Assembly: GCF_011801125.1 (NCBI RefSeq)
Contig: NZ_CP046171.1
Coordinates: 6,634,001-6,698,000 of the forward strand
Source of the DNA: Nocardia brasiliensis
Lineage (GTDB): Bacteria > Actinomycetota > Actinomycetes > Mycobacteriales > Mycobacteriaceae
DNA: 64,000 nucleotides
Direction: 5' to 3'
In this document: positions 19,660 through 27,800 of the stretch, piece by piece
Layout of the letters: the number at the start of each line of letters is the position of its first letter
How positions within the stretch are numbered: position 1 is the first letter of the stretch
Position numbers and translations under genes: made by a program
Notes under the pieces: generated by a model
What the model was told of the DNA's origin: nothing
Database searches by the model: none
Seen by the model: the letters and a program-made list of their open reading frames with translations, nothing else

Positions 19660-20877
19660 TCAGGCGGCGCGTGCCCGGCCTTCGACGGTCGGCACCGCCG
19701 CTTCGCCCCGTTCCCGCCGGGTGCGCCCCGCCTGGATCACCCAGACGAAGAGGACCAGCGCGCCGAACACGTTCACCGTGCCGAGCCAGGCGAGCACGGC
19801 CGGGCGCGGAATGGTCCAGATCGAATCCTGGAAGAACGAGAGCACCCACGGGACGCCGATGAGCGTGGTCAGCAACCAGTAGCCCGCGATGATCTTCGCC
19901 CCGCGCACCTCGCACAGCGGCCCGTACCACAGCCACAGCACCGTCGGCACCAGCCAAACCCAGTGGTGCGACCAGGAAATCGGCGAGACGAGCAGCCCGA
20001 AGAACTGCACCAGCACCAGCGTGCCCATGCGGTCGTCCGGCTCCAGCGCGCGCCACGCCAGCACGGCGAGCACCGCGACGACCACCACCCCGGCCAGCCA
20101 CCATGGCCCGGATTCCACGTCGTAGCCCAGGATTCGGCTCATCGCACCGCGCAGCGACTGATTCCACACCGAGCCGACCGGCCCGATCCGGTCGGCGTCG
20201 CCGAGCAGGGTGCCGAAGTACTGCCGGGCCGCGTGCGGCGCGATCAGATAGCTGAGCCCGACCGTCGCCCCGAACACCAGCGCCGAGCAGACCACCGTGG
20301 CCCAGCGCCTGCGCGCGGCGAAATAGAGGCCGCTGATCGCCGGGGTCAGTTTGATGCCCGCGACGATGCCGACCAGACCACCGGAGACCCACCACCGCGA
20401 GCTGCGCACCGCGAGCATCGCCCCGAGCACCAGGAACACATTGACCTGGCCGTAGTCGATGGTGGTCCGCACCGGCTCCATCCACACCCCGAGCGCGGTC
20501 CAGCCGATGATCCCGCTCTGCCATTGCCTGGCCCGCTGCGCGCCGAGGATCAACTCGATCGCGATGCGTACCACGCCGTAGAGCGCGGCGACGGTGGCGA
20601 GCAGCCAGCCGACCGAGACGAGACCGAAGGGCAGATAGTGCAGCGGGAAGAAGACCAGCGCGGCGAAGGGCGGATAGGTGAACGGCAGCGGGAAGTCCGG
20701 CGTCTTCTCCGCATAGGTGAATTCATAGAGCCGATCGGTCAGCAGCGCCGCCGATCCGTCCACGTAGACGTGCAGGTCGACGACGTTGCTTCCGTTCTCG
20801 GTGAACAACATCCAGCTCAACCTGGCCAGCACGGACAGGCCGAGCGCGAGCACGGCCCATCGAAGGTGACGGTTCAA
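19660..20877 (-). CDS. pimE: PimE-like polyprenyl-phosphate-mannose alpha-mannosyltransferase (GT-C, DUF2029)
   Basis: A 405-residue polytopic membrane enzyme of the GT-C class. In mycobacteria PimE adds the fifth, alpha-1,2-linked mannose to phosphatidylinositol mannosides on the periplasmic face, with polyprenyl-phosphomannose as donor. The first periplasmic loop keeps the acidic motif VVDLHVYVDGSAAL (near residue 35), where the catalytic Asp of this class is expected. Roughly ten hydrophobic segments follow. The apparent start is TTG at 20877, with no strong ribosome-binding site. Identity rests on family plus conserved position beside phhB and the Rv1157c-like gene; other DUF2029 mannosyltransferases look similar. 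Confidence 0.82.
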   Translation of the reverse strand: MNRHLRWAVLALGLSVLARLSWMLFTENGSNVVDLHVYVDGSAALLTDRLYEFTYAEKTPDFPLPFTYPPFAALVFFPLHYLPFGLVSVGWLLATVAALYGVVRIAIELILGAQRARQWQSGIIGWTALGVWMEPVRTTIDYGQVNVFLVLGAMLAVRSSRWWVSGGLVGIVAGIKLTPAISGLYFAARRRWATVVCSALVFGATVGLSYLIAPHAARQYFGTLLGDADRIGPVGSVWNQSLRGAMSRILGYDVESGPWWLAGVVVVAVLAVLAWRALEPDDRMGTLVLVQFFGLLVSPISWSHHWVWLVPTVLWLWYGPLCEVRGAKIIAGYWLLTTLIGVPWVLSFFQDSIWTIPRPAVLAWLGTVNVFGALVLFVWVIQAGRTRRERGEAAVPTVEGRARAA

Positions 20878-21197
20878 ATCCAGGCTTTCGGCTCGGGCGG
20901 GCTGCGTCGTCCGACACTCGCGCGATGCGGGTGTTCGGCGACAAGAACGGATGGCTCCGATTAGATTAACCGCAGCGCCGATCCGTGCCGTTCCGACCTC
21001 GAATCACTGATAACATTTACATCACCTTTCACACCAGTAACATCCTTCACGCGCTACCGTCTGATAACACTGATCGTCCGCACGACCTGTAGGGAACTGC
21101 CGCTGTACACATAGCCGTGAGATCCCTAGAGTGACCCCCGAAACGATGGCTTTTCAGCATCGACCCAGATGTACCCGAGGTAAGGACGGCTAGACCA
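20878..21197. promoter_or_regulatory. Divergent promoter region between pimE and the secreted Ala/Pro-rich gene
   Basis: About 320 bases without a gene and locally AT-rich. The nine-base direct repeat CTGATAACA occurs at 21007 and 21061 and could be a regulator site. I cannot assign promoters with confidence. Confidence 0.35.
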
Positions 21198-21980
21198 GTG
21201 CTTCGCACCCGAGGATCGCGGATCGCATTGTCCGCGCTCGCCATCGCGGCGAGTGCCACGCTTGCCGCGCCGACGACAGCAGTCGCCGCGCCCGCGCCCG
21301 CGCCTGCGGCGACTCCGAACACCGTGCCCATGGTCCCCGAGGGCGTCCCGGTCGACGCGCTCGCCGCCCTGGCCCCCGCCATCGTCGGCTCCATCGCGGG
21401 GCCGGCCGATATCGCGGCAGGCCCGCAGTCGGCCATTCTCGATCAGGCCCGCGCGCTGCTGGCCACGCTGGGCCTGCCCCCGCAGATCAAGTCCACGCTG
21501 GAGCGGATCATCACCTTCCTGGACGGCAGCGGTGGCGGCGGCCCCGAACTGCCGCAGGAGGGCCCGGTCATCGCCCAGTTCCTGTACCCGACGATCGGCA
21601 AGGGCTGCATCGGCCCGAGCGCCGACTCCGTCGGCACCGCACTCGCCGTCGCGGGCCCGGCCCAGCTGCCGCCGCCCGGACCGAAGGCGGGCCAGGCCGG
21701 CTTCGTTTTCACCGCGCTCGGCACCAAATCGCCTACGGCGGAACAGAACCCGCCGATGACGGTGCAGTGGATGAACCTGGACACCCGCCAGTCCGGCACC
21801 CTGCCGCTGACCGACGAGGCCAAGATCAACCCCGGCGGTCCGGCCACCCTGTCCGCGATCGCCGACACCGGCGCGGGCCGGGTCATCGCGGTGATCTCCG
21901 GTTCGCTGACCACCCAGGCCGCCGACGCGGAACCGCGCACCTGCTCGTTCCTGCCGACCCTCGGCTTCTTCACGGTCTAG
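21198..21980 (+). CDS. Secreted Ala/Pro-rich protein (Rv1157c-like)
   Basis: A 260-residue protein with a clear Sec signal peptide (SRIALSALAIAASATLAAP...AVAA, cleavage near residue 31), then an Ala/Pro-rich segment and a conserved core: PVIAQFLYPTIGKGCI, then MTVQWMNLDTRQSGTLPL. Two cysteines (GKGCI and RTCSF) probably form a disulfide. It matches my memory of the mycobacterial Rv1157c family next to pimE; function unknown, probably cell envelope. The start is GTG at 21198. Confidence 0.75.
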   Translation: MLRTRGSRIALSALAIAASATLAAPTTAVAAPAPAPAATPNTVPMVPEGVPVDALAALAPAIVGSIAGPADIAAGPQSAILDQARALLATLGLPPQIKSTLERIITFLDGSGGGGPELPQEGPVIAQFLYPTIGKGCIGPSADSVGTALAVAGPAQLPPPGPKAGQAGFVFTALGTKSPTAEQNPPMTVQWMNLDTRQSGTLPLTDEAKINPGGPATLSAIADTGAGRVIAVISGSLTTQAADAEPRTCSFLPTLGFFTV

Positions 21981-21990
21981 TCCGTCCGAT

Positions 21991-22032
21991 CCGCCGGCCG
22001 CCGCGCCCATGACGCATGTCGTGGGCCGGCGG
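21991..22032 (+). terminator. GC-rich hairpin after the secreted protein gene
   Basis: CCGCCGGCC (21991-21999) pairs with GGCCGGCGG (22024-22032), and the interior can form a further stem from GCCCATGAC and GTCGTGGGC with one G-T pair. It begins ten bases after the stop codon. There is no U-tract. Confidence 0.6.
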
Positions 22033-22165
22033 CCGCGGTAATTCCGGGGCACGGCCGGCGAGTTACCCGCGTGCTACCGAAATCCGCTGTCGCGGAACGT
22101 TCGACACGGTGCCCGGTCGTCGCGCAACGCTGCCTATTCAGGGCAGATCGTGGTAGACCCTAACT

Positions 22166-22525
22166 ATGGCGACGACCGAACACTCGATACGTCCCGGCCA
22201 CTCGATTCGGAGCAGGCGCTCCCATCGGTCGATCCTGTCGTTCCGCTCCGAGGGCTCCATTCTGTCCATCGGCTCGGCCTATTCGATCCTGTCGATCGGC
22301 AGTGTCGGCTCGGTGCTGTCGATCGGTTCGGTCGGCTCGTTCGGGTCGGCGCTGTCCTCGTTCTCCTTCACCAGCCTCGGCTCGGCGTTCTCCGGGCTCT
22401 CCCGCTGGTCACTGTTCTCCTGGCTCGGCGACCACGAAGCGCCCGACAGCAGGCCAACCCTGCGGGTCGTGCCCGACGACGAACCGGACCTGCGCGTCGC
22501 GCCGGTCACCCACAGCCAGACCTAG
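22166..22525 (+). CDS. Low-complexity protein with nine-residue SILSIGS repeats
   Basis: A 119-residue protein. Residues 1-26 are Arg/Ser/His-rich, then nine-residue units run in register: EGSILSIGS, AYSILSIGS, VGSVLSIGS, VGSFGSALS, grading into SFSFTSLGS and AFSGLSRWS. The last 35 residues are acidic and Pro-rich (RPTLRVVPDDEPDLRV). There is no signal peptide or ordinary membrane helix. Regular Ser-Leu/Ile-Gly repeats suggest a beta-solenoid or a self-assembling fibre-like surface. Similar short SILSIGS proteins are found as hypotheticals in actinobacteria; I know of no function. The frame is clean and starts at ATG 22166. Confidence 0.7.
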   Translation: MATTEHSIRPGHSIRSRRSHRSILSFRSEGSILSIGSAYSILSIGSVGSVLSIGSVGSFGSALSSFSFTSLGSAFSGLSRWSLFSWLGDHEAPDSRPTLRVVPDDEPDLRVAPVTHSQT

Positions 22526-22588
22526 TTCTTGGACGGGGCACTAGCCCCCGCCACGCGATTTCGGTCGCACCGGCCGCCTAGCGGTGGG

Positions 22589-23302
22589 TCACCACTGGCC
22601 GAAGTCGTCGTGCAGGATGTTGTTGACGTCGATGCCGACACCGTCCACCGCGCGCTTGTCGATCTCGAACTGGTGCAGATCGGCGGCGGGGTGCACGTAC
22701 CCCTTGGGCGTGCCCCAATTGTGCTGCCAGTAGTAGGTGGCCAGACCGGCGGCGACGGCCAGATCGATGGTCGGCGAATTGCCGTACACGCCGGTGTTCT
22801 CCGGGCCGAGCACCTGCTGCCAGCCGCGCAGATAGGGCGCGACCTGCGTGGTGAGCTCGACCGGATCCGGGTTGTCGTCGATCGATGCGTAGATCGGCAC
22901 GTTGTCGGGACCGCCTGCGGCCCGGTGCAGTTCGAGCCCACGCTGCGCGTGTTCGACACCGGCGTCGAAGCCACCGCGCCAGTCCGCGGTCGGCCCCTTA
23001 CCGAACTGGTAGCAGGACACGATGTGCAGTCCGGCGGCGTGCAATTGGTCGACCTCGCCGGCGAGCAGCGGCTTGCCTGCCATCCATTCCGCGCCGGGCC
23101 GCCGATCCGAGACGTAGCGGATCACCCCGAGATGCCCGGCGTCCTTGATCGCCTGGGCCGAGGGGACGCCACCGGAGTAGTCGATCAGTGTGCCGAGCGG
23201 TTGCCGCGCGGCCGCGGGTGCCGCAGCCGCGGTCATCCCCAGTGCGGCCGTGGCCGCCGCGTAACCGAACAGTCGACGACGGGATAGAGCGGTAGAACGC
23301 AT
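22589..23302 (-). CDS. Exported DUF1906 (glycoside hydrolase-like) protein
   Basis: A 237-residue protein with a twin-arginine signal (SRRRLFGYAAATAALG, cleavage near residue 35). The mature part is a DUF1906 domain, a TIM-barrel resembling GH25-type glycoside hydrolases: GTLIDYSGGVPSAQAIKDAG at its start, then PIYASIDDNPDP, GVYGNSPT and YYWQHNW. The domain occurs in actinobacterial exported proteins thought to act on cell wall or exogenous glycans, but no activity can be claimed. The ATG at 23302 has GGAG upstream and gives a proper Tat signal; the longer open frame does not. Confidence 0.82.
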   Translation of the reverse strand: MRSTALSRRRLFGYAAATAALGMTAAAAPAAARQPLGTLIDYSGGVPSAQAIKDAGHLGVIRYVSDRRPGAEWMAGKPLLAGEVDQLHAAGLHIVSCYQFGKGPTADWRGGFDAGVEHAQRGLELHRAAGGPDNVPIYASIDDNPDPVELTTQVAPYLRGWQQVLGPENTGVYGNSPTIDLAVAAGLATYYWQHNWGTPKGYVHPAADLHQFEIDKRAVDGVGIDVNNILHDDFGQW

Positions 23303-23691
23303 CGCAGGACTCCTTCGCGCAACCCCGACCGTGGATGGCAGTGCCTCATCGGCCCTGCCCAGGCAGCACAGCTGGCCCGGCGCACCTTCCCCAAACCGTT
23401 CACACGCGCGCCGGGAGCCTCGAACGTGCACTCATTTCACCACAATCACATGGGAACCGCCAGGCCCACGGGACACAGCTGTTCACATTGGTCACACACT
23501 GAGTGCGCTGAGCAGGGGTTCGGCACTGTGCCGGGTGCGATCCGGCCTGGGGCCCCTCGAGCTCGGGCCGGATGTCTCCGCGGGTCAGCTCGTCACCCGG
23601 CAAGAAGGAGGCATCACGACGTCGCATCGTGCCGACGACGGCCAAGCGGCGAGCTGGACCGCGGCGGCGCCGGACGGGACCGAGACAGAAC
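23303..23691. other. Gene-free stretch upstream of the DUF1906 gene
   Basis: About 390 bases between two minus-strand genes. Only antiparallel shadow frames occur. It must contain the DUF1906 promoter and the end of the upstream transcript; no recognisable RNA gene or long palindrome was seen. Confidence 0.4.
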
Positions 23692-24858
23692 CTAGGTCGT
23701 GCCGTCGATGCGGGCCGCGACGTCGATGGTCCGGCCGGAACTGTCCGCCAGTTCCTTGCCGACGACACCCGCGACCTGTGCGATGACCTGCTTCTTGATG
23801 CCTGCCAGGGCGCCGAGCGTCGCCGCGCGCACCCCGTGCGCCTTGAACTCCAGCCGGATGTCGTCGCGGTCCGGCGGCGGCACGTCGATGACCACCAGCA
23901 GCGGATCGGCGGCGCGCGCGGTCAGCACCAGCGGCACCTCGACGTCGGCGCGATAGCGGTTGGCCTTCAGCACGTCGACGGTGATGTCCAGGCTGACCGG
24001 CAGCGTCAGGTCGAAAGCCCGTGGCATATCGGCCTTGTCGGCCAGCTGCGGCACCCGGATGTTGCCGCGCACGGTGACCGTCGCCGCGTTGCGCGGACCG
24101 GTCTTGAGCGGCCCGACCTCGATCGGCCGTCCCGCCATCTGCTCCACCACGTGCAGCACCCGGTCGCGGGTGACGATCCTGGCGAAGAACCGGTGCCCGA
24201 ACTCGTCGTAGCCGATCCAGTCGAACTCGGCCTGCTCGCGGTGCTCGGACGGGGTTCCGCCCACCAGCGCTTCCACGTCGAACACGCGGGCCCGGCGCGC
24301 CTGCGGGTCGGCGAGCATGCCGTTGACCCGGGACGCGACCTCCCGCTGCACCAGGCCCGCGATCGGATCGAGCAGCATCTCCAGTGCCGAGTCCTCGGCC
24401 TGGGCACGCAGCACGAAGCTGATGTCGCGCTGGGTGATCGGCGGGATATCGATGACGATCAGCAGCGGATCGGCGGTGCGCGCGTGCAGCGTCAGGTCCA
24501 CCTCGACCCGCGCCTCCAACCGCAGCTTCTTGCCGCCGAGCATCACCTTCAGCGCCAGTGACACCGGCACGGTGACCTCGAAGGTGACATCCGGGCCGCT
24601 GTGCAGCACCACCGGCGTGCCGACCTTGCCCTCGGCGACGAACCCCGCGAGCCCGGCGGGGCCGATGGAGAACGGCCCGATCGTCATGCCGCGCCCGGTC
24701 ACGCTCGACACCGCGGCCTCGACCCGATCCTTCGTCACCGCGTGCGTGACGAAGCGCTCGCCGAAGGCGGCGTAGTCGATCCAATCGGGATCGCTGCTCG
24801 TTTCGTCGGTCGGCTGCATGTGTTCCGGAACCTCACCACTCGATGGGACATCCGACAC
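23692..24858 (-). CDS. Hypothetical protein with two tandem copies of a ~175-residue domain
   Basis: A 388-residue protein whose halves are related. Each begins with DWI-Y--FG-RF (WIDYAAFGERFVTHAVTKDR near residue 27, WIGYDEFGHRFFARIVTRDR near 215), continues with an IGP/VGP motif and a VPVSL or LPVSL strand, and ends with TA-DPLL or AADPLL and VIDIPP or VIDVPP before an amphipathic helix. There is no signal peptide or membrane helix. The repeated beta-rich unit with a C-terminal helix is reminiscent of lipid-binding folds, but I do not recognise a named family. Starts at GTG 24858 or ATG 24819 are both possible. Confidence 0.75.
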   Translation of the reverse strand: MSDVPSSGEVPEHMQPTDETSSDPDWIDYAAFGERFVTHAVTKDRVEAAVSSVTGRGMTIGPFSIGPAGLAGFVAEGKVGTPVVLHSGPDVTFEVTVPVSLALKVMLGGKKLRLEARVEVDLTLHARTADPLLIVIDIPPITQRDISFVLRAQAEDSALEMLLDPIAGLVQREVASRVNGMLADPQARRARVFDVEALVGGTPSEHREQAEFDWIGYDEFGHRFFARIVTRDRVLHVVEQMAGRPIEVGPLKTGPRNAATVTVRGNIRVPQLADKADMPRAFDLTLPVSLDITVDVLKANRYRADVEVPLVLTARAADPLLVVIDVPPPDRDDIRLEFKAHGVRAATLGALAGIKKQVIAQVAGVVGKELADSSGRTIDVAARIDGTT

Positions 24859-24898
24859 GGTACGCGACCGACGTTGCCCGGAACTTGCGTGCGGCTCA

Positions 24899-24954
24899 GG
24901 CCCTGTCTCATGAGTCCGGCCGGATGCGCCGGATGGGACTCATGAGACAGGGCC
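24899..24954. repeat. Perfect 19-bp inverted repeat (hairpin 2 of a tandem pair)
   Basis: GGCCCTGTCTCATGAGTCC (24899-24917) and its exact complement (24936-24954) enclose an 18-base loop. It lies 41 bases upstream of the duplicated-domain gene and downstream of the CHAP-like gene, both on the minus strand. It may be a terminator, an attenuator or a mobile-element remnant. Confidence 0.7.
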
Positions 24955-24962
24955 AGACCCGA

Positions 24963-25003
24963 GATCCCCGTCCTGTCGATGAGGGGGAGACAGGGCGGGG
25001 ATC
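24963..25003. repeat. 15-bp inverted repeat (hairpin 1 of a tandem pair)
   Basis: GATCCCCGTCCTGTC (24963-24977) pairs with GACAGGGCGGGGATC (24989-25003) with a single G-T pair. It lies 95 bases after the CHAP-like stop on the minus strand, followed at once by the 19-bp hairpin. A tandem terminator is the simplest reading. Confidence 0.6.
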
Positions 25004-25097
25004 GGCGACGGCGCTGCCGGGCGCCGCCGGTTCTATCGTAGAACTAATTGCCCACCTGCCGGAATGCCTGTTTGCCGCACAGTGGCCGCCGGCCCGT

Positions 25098-25715
25098 TCA
25101 CAGCCTGCCGAATCCGACGATCCCCGGCACCTGCGCGAGCCGGAACCGATGCAGCCCGATTTCACCGAGCTCGTTGCCGCCCAACGTCGTCACGGTGTCC
25201 GCGTCGGCGGTGAGCACGAGATTGGTGTGCTGGCCGAACGGACTGTCCGCTCGATAGAGAAGCACGTCTCCGGTGCGCGGCCGATAGTCACCGAATGGGA
25301 CAAATCGGTCAGTCGCGGCATAGAACTCCTGCAGGGTGTAGACGCCGGGTATTCGCCACGAGCCCGAATTCGGGTTGGCCAGGGGCACACCGGACTCCCG
25401 CATCACCCAGCTGACGAAGTCGGCGCACCACGGTTCCCGCACGCCCTCGGCGTACTTCTCCCCCGCGCCCGGCGCCGTGAACTCCCGCTCGGCCACCGCG
25501 AGCACCCTGGCCTGCGTCGGATCGAGCGCCGACCGGTCGATCGCGGGGAACTCGGTGAGCCGCTCCCCAGCGAGCGCGGGCGGATGCGCGCGGTCCTGCC
25601 ACCAGCGCACCCCGACCACCCCCGCCCCCACCAGCGCGGCGACGACCACTATCGCCACCAGCCAGACCGCGGCACGACCGCGTCCAGCGGCGGTGCGGAC
25701 CTGTTGCTCGGACAT
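25098..25715 (-). CDS. Membrane-anchored CHAP-like amidase/peptidase domain protein
   Basis: A 205-residue protein: polar N-terminus, one membrane helix (AAVWLVAIVVVAALVGAGVV, residues 15-34), then an extracellular domain with the Cys/His arrangement of CHAP or NlpC-like amidases. The catalytic Cys is in EPWCADFVSWVM (near residue 95) and the His in FGQHTNLVL (near 160). Such enzymes cleave peptidoglycan peptides. The ATG at 25715 follows a GGGGGAAGAG ribosome-binding site and removes an unlikely Arg/Trp-rich extension. A tandem hairpin pair follows the gene. Confidence 0.8.
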   Translation of the reverse strand: MSEQQVRTAAGRGRAAVWLVAIVVVAALVGAGVVGVRWWQDRAHPPALAGERLTEFPAIDRSALDPTQARVLAVAEREFTAPGAGEKYAEGVREPWCADFVSWVMRESGVPLANPNSGSWRIPGVYTLQEFYAATDRFVPFGDYRPRTGDVLLYRADSPFGQHTNLVLTADADTVTTLGGNELGEIGLHRFRLAQVPGIVGFGRL

Positions 25716-25891
25716 CTCTTCCCCCGGTTCGTCATGGTCGCGTCGCTCGCTACCTCCTATCGAATTGGACGAACGGGCGACCCGAACGGTTCCCTGGCGC
25801 TCGGGCCATGACCGGTGGCGGCGGTCCGCATCCGATGCACCCCACCCGCCACACCACCCGCATTTCCCTCCCCGCAACGGGAATCCGCGAT

Positions 25892-26578
25892 ATGGTCCGA
25901 AAAACCGGGCGACGGGGAGGTGCGACCCTGGACACGCTGTGGACTTTCGTAGTACACCGGCGACATCAGCTGCTCATCGACTCCTACCTGCATGTATCGG
26001 CGGTGCTGCAGTCGGTGCTGCTCGCGACGATCGTCGCGGTGCTCGTCGGGATCCTGGTGCACCGCAGTCCGCTCGCCTCCGCGCTGTCCACGGCCGCCGC
26101 TAGCGCCATCCTCACCGTGCCGTCGTTCGCCCTGCTCGGCCTGCTGATTCCGATCCTCGGCCTCGGCGTCGGCCCGACCATCACCGCGCTGGTGCTCTAC
26201 GCGCTGCTGCCGATCCTGCGCAACACCATCATCGGGCTGTGCTCGGTGGATACCGCGGTCACCGACGCGGCCCGCGGCGTGGGGATGAACCGGCTGCGCG
26301 TGCTGGCCGCGATCGAACTCCCGCTGGCCTGGCCCGCGATCCTGACCGGCATGCGGGTCAGCACGCAGCTGTCCATGGGCATCCTCGCCATCGCGGCATA
26401 CGCGAAGGGTCCGGGCCTCGGCAACCTGATCTTCTCCGGACTCGGCAGGCTCGGCAGCCCGAACGCGGTGCCGCAGGCGCTGGTCGGCACCGTCTTGATC
26501 GTCGTGCTCGCGTTGGTACTGGACGCCGGCTACGTCCTACTCGGACGTCTCACCACCTCGAGGGGAATCCGTGACTGA
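25892..26578 (+). CDS. Osmoprotectant (glycine betaine/choline-type) ABC transporter permease, first copy
   Basis: A 228-residue permease with about six membrane helices and the ABC coupling motif in DAARGVGMNRLRVLAAIELPLA. It belongs to the OpuB/OpuC/ProW family that imports compatible solutes. It is first in a four-gene operon of permease, ATPase, permease and binding protein, every junction overlapping. ATG 25892 is the most likely start; a longer frame exists but is unlike the family. The stop overlaps the ATPase start by eight bases. Confidence 0.88.
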   Translation: MVRKTGRRGGATLDTLWTFVVHRRHQLLIDSYLHVSAVLQSVLLATIVAVLVGILVHRSPLASALSTAAASAILTVPSFALLGLLIPILGLGVGPTITALVLYALLPILRNTIIGLCSVDTAVTDAARGVGMNRLRVLAAIELPLAWPAILTGMRVSTQLSMGILAIAAYAKGPGLGNLIFSGLGRLGSPNAVPQALVGTVLIVVLALVLDAGYVLLGRLTTSRGIRD

Positions 26579-27800
26579 CACCGAAACCCGTTCCGGCGCC
26601 GCACCGACGGCGGTCTCGGGCGCGCGGATCGTGCTCGACGCGGTCACCAAACATTATCCGGGGCAACGTGATCCGGCTGTCGAGCAGGTGTCGATGACGA
26701 TTCCCGCCGGTGAGATCGTGGTCCTGGTCGGCCCTTCCGGCTGCGGCAAGACCACCACCATGCGCATGATCAACCGGTTGATCGAGCCGACCTCGGGCAC
26801 CATCACGATCGACGGCCGCGACGCCGCCTCGATCGATGCCGACCAGCTGCGTCGTGGCATCGGCTACTCGATCCAGCAGGCCGGGCTGTTCCCGCACATG
26901 ACGGTCGCCAAGAACGTCGCGACGGTGCCCGGACTGATCGGCTGGGACCGCAAGCGCATCGCGGCACGCACCGACGAGATGCTGAACCTGGTCGGCCTCG
27001 ACCCGGACACCTATCGCGACCGCTATCCGCGTCAGCTCTCCGGCGGTCAGCAGCAGCGGGTCGGGGTGGCCCGCGCGCTCGCCGCCGACCCACCGGTGCT
27101 GTTGATGGACGAACCGTTCGGCGCGGTCGATCCGATCACCCGCGGCCTGCTACAGGACGAATTGCTGCGCCTGCAAGGCGAATTGGGCAAGACCATTGTC
27201 TTCGTCACGCACGATTTCACCGAGGCGGTCAAGCTCGGCGATCGAATCGCGGTGCTGGGCAGCCGATCCCGCATCCTGCAATACGACACACCCGCCGCGA
27301 TCCTGGCCGATCCCGCCGACGAGACGGTCGCCGGTTTCGTCGGCGCGGACGCGTCGCTCAAACAGTTGACGCTGACCCGGGTGCAGGACGCCGAGCTGGG
27401 CCAGTGCCCGACCGCCGTCGAGGACGAACCGATCGACGTCCTGCGCACCGCGCTCGCCGAACAGGATTGGCCGTGGGCCCTGATCCTGGACCGGCAACGG
27501 CGGCCGCTGCGCTGGGTCTCGACCGACCATCTGGCGCACGCGGATTCGTTGCGCGGGGTCGGACTGGCGATCGGCGAGCCGCTCTCACTGCGGTCCACCC
27601 TGCAGGACGCGCTGGAAGCGCTGCTCGCCGACCAGACCGCGAACGCGGTGGTCACCGGGAAGCGCGGCGAGTACGTCGGGCTGATCACCATCGACACCCT
27701 GGTCACCCACCTGTCGGAGCTGCGGGCCGCGCACGGCTCAGGCAGCACCTCTGCCCGTGCGCCCGAATCCGGCCCGCCCGCAGCGGGTGACGCGCCATGA
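26571..27800 (+). CDS. proV: Osmoprotectant ABC transporter ATP-binding protein with C-terminal CBS domains
   Basis: A 409-residue ATPase. Walker A GPSGCGKTTT is near residue 52, the signature LSGGQQQRVGVARALA near 150, Walker B VLLMDEPFGAVDP near 173 and the switch His in FVTHDFTEA near 208. The C-terminal 130 residues (after FVGADASLKQL) form a CBS pair, which in OpuA-type importers senses ionic strength or nucleotide. The start is GTG 26571, inside the end of the upstream permease gene. Osmotic control through the CBS pair is known for the family and inferred here. Confidence 0.93.
   Translation: MTDTETRSGAAPTAVSGARIVLDAVTKHYPGQRDPAVEQVSMTIPAGEIVVLVGPSGCGKTTTMRMINRLIEPTSGTITIDGRDAASIDADQLRRGIGYSIQQAGLFPHMTVAKNVATVPGLIGWDRKRIAARTDEMLNLVGLDPDTYRDRYPRQLSGGQQQRVGVARALAADPPVLLMDEPFGAVDPITRGLLQDELLRLQGELGKTIVFVTHDFTEAVKLGDRIAVLGSRSRILQYDTPAAILADPADETVAGFVGADASLKQLTLTRVQDAELGQCPTAVEDEPIDVLRTALAEQDWPWALILDRQRRPLRWVSTDHLAHADSLRGVGLAIGEPLSLRSTLQDALEALLADQTANAVVTGKRGEYVGLITIDTLVTHLSELRAAHGSGSTSARAPESGPPAAGDAP

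Noticed and set aside
22200..22400. CRISPR-like or tandem DNA repeats
   Set aside because: The periodicity is at 27 bases, in frame, and reflects the nine-residue protein repeat; no spacers.
24899..24954. Insertion sequence
   Set aside because: Only the terminal-repeat-like arms are present, 18 bases apart, with no transposase gene.
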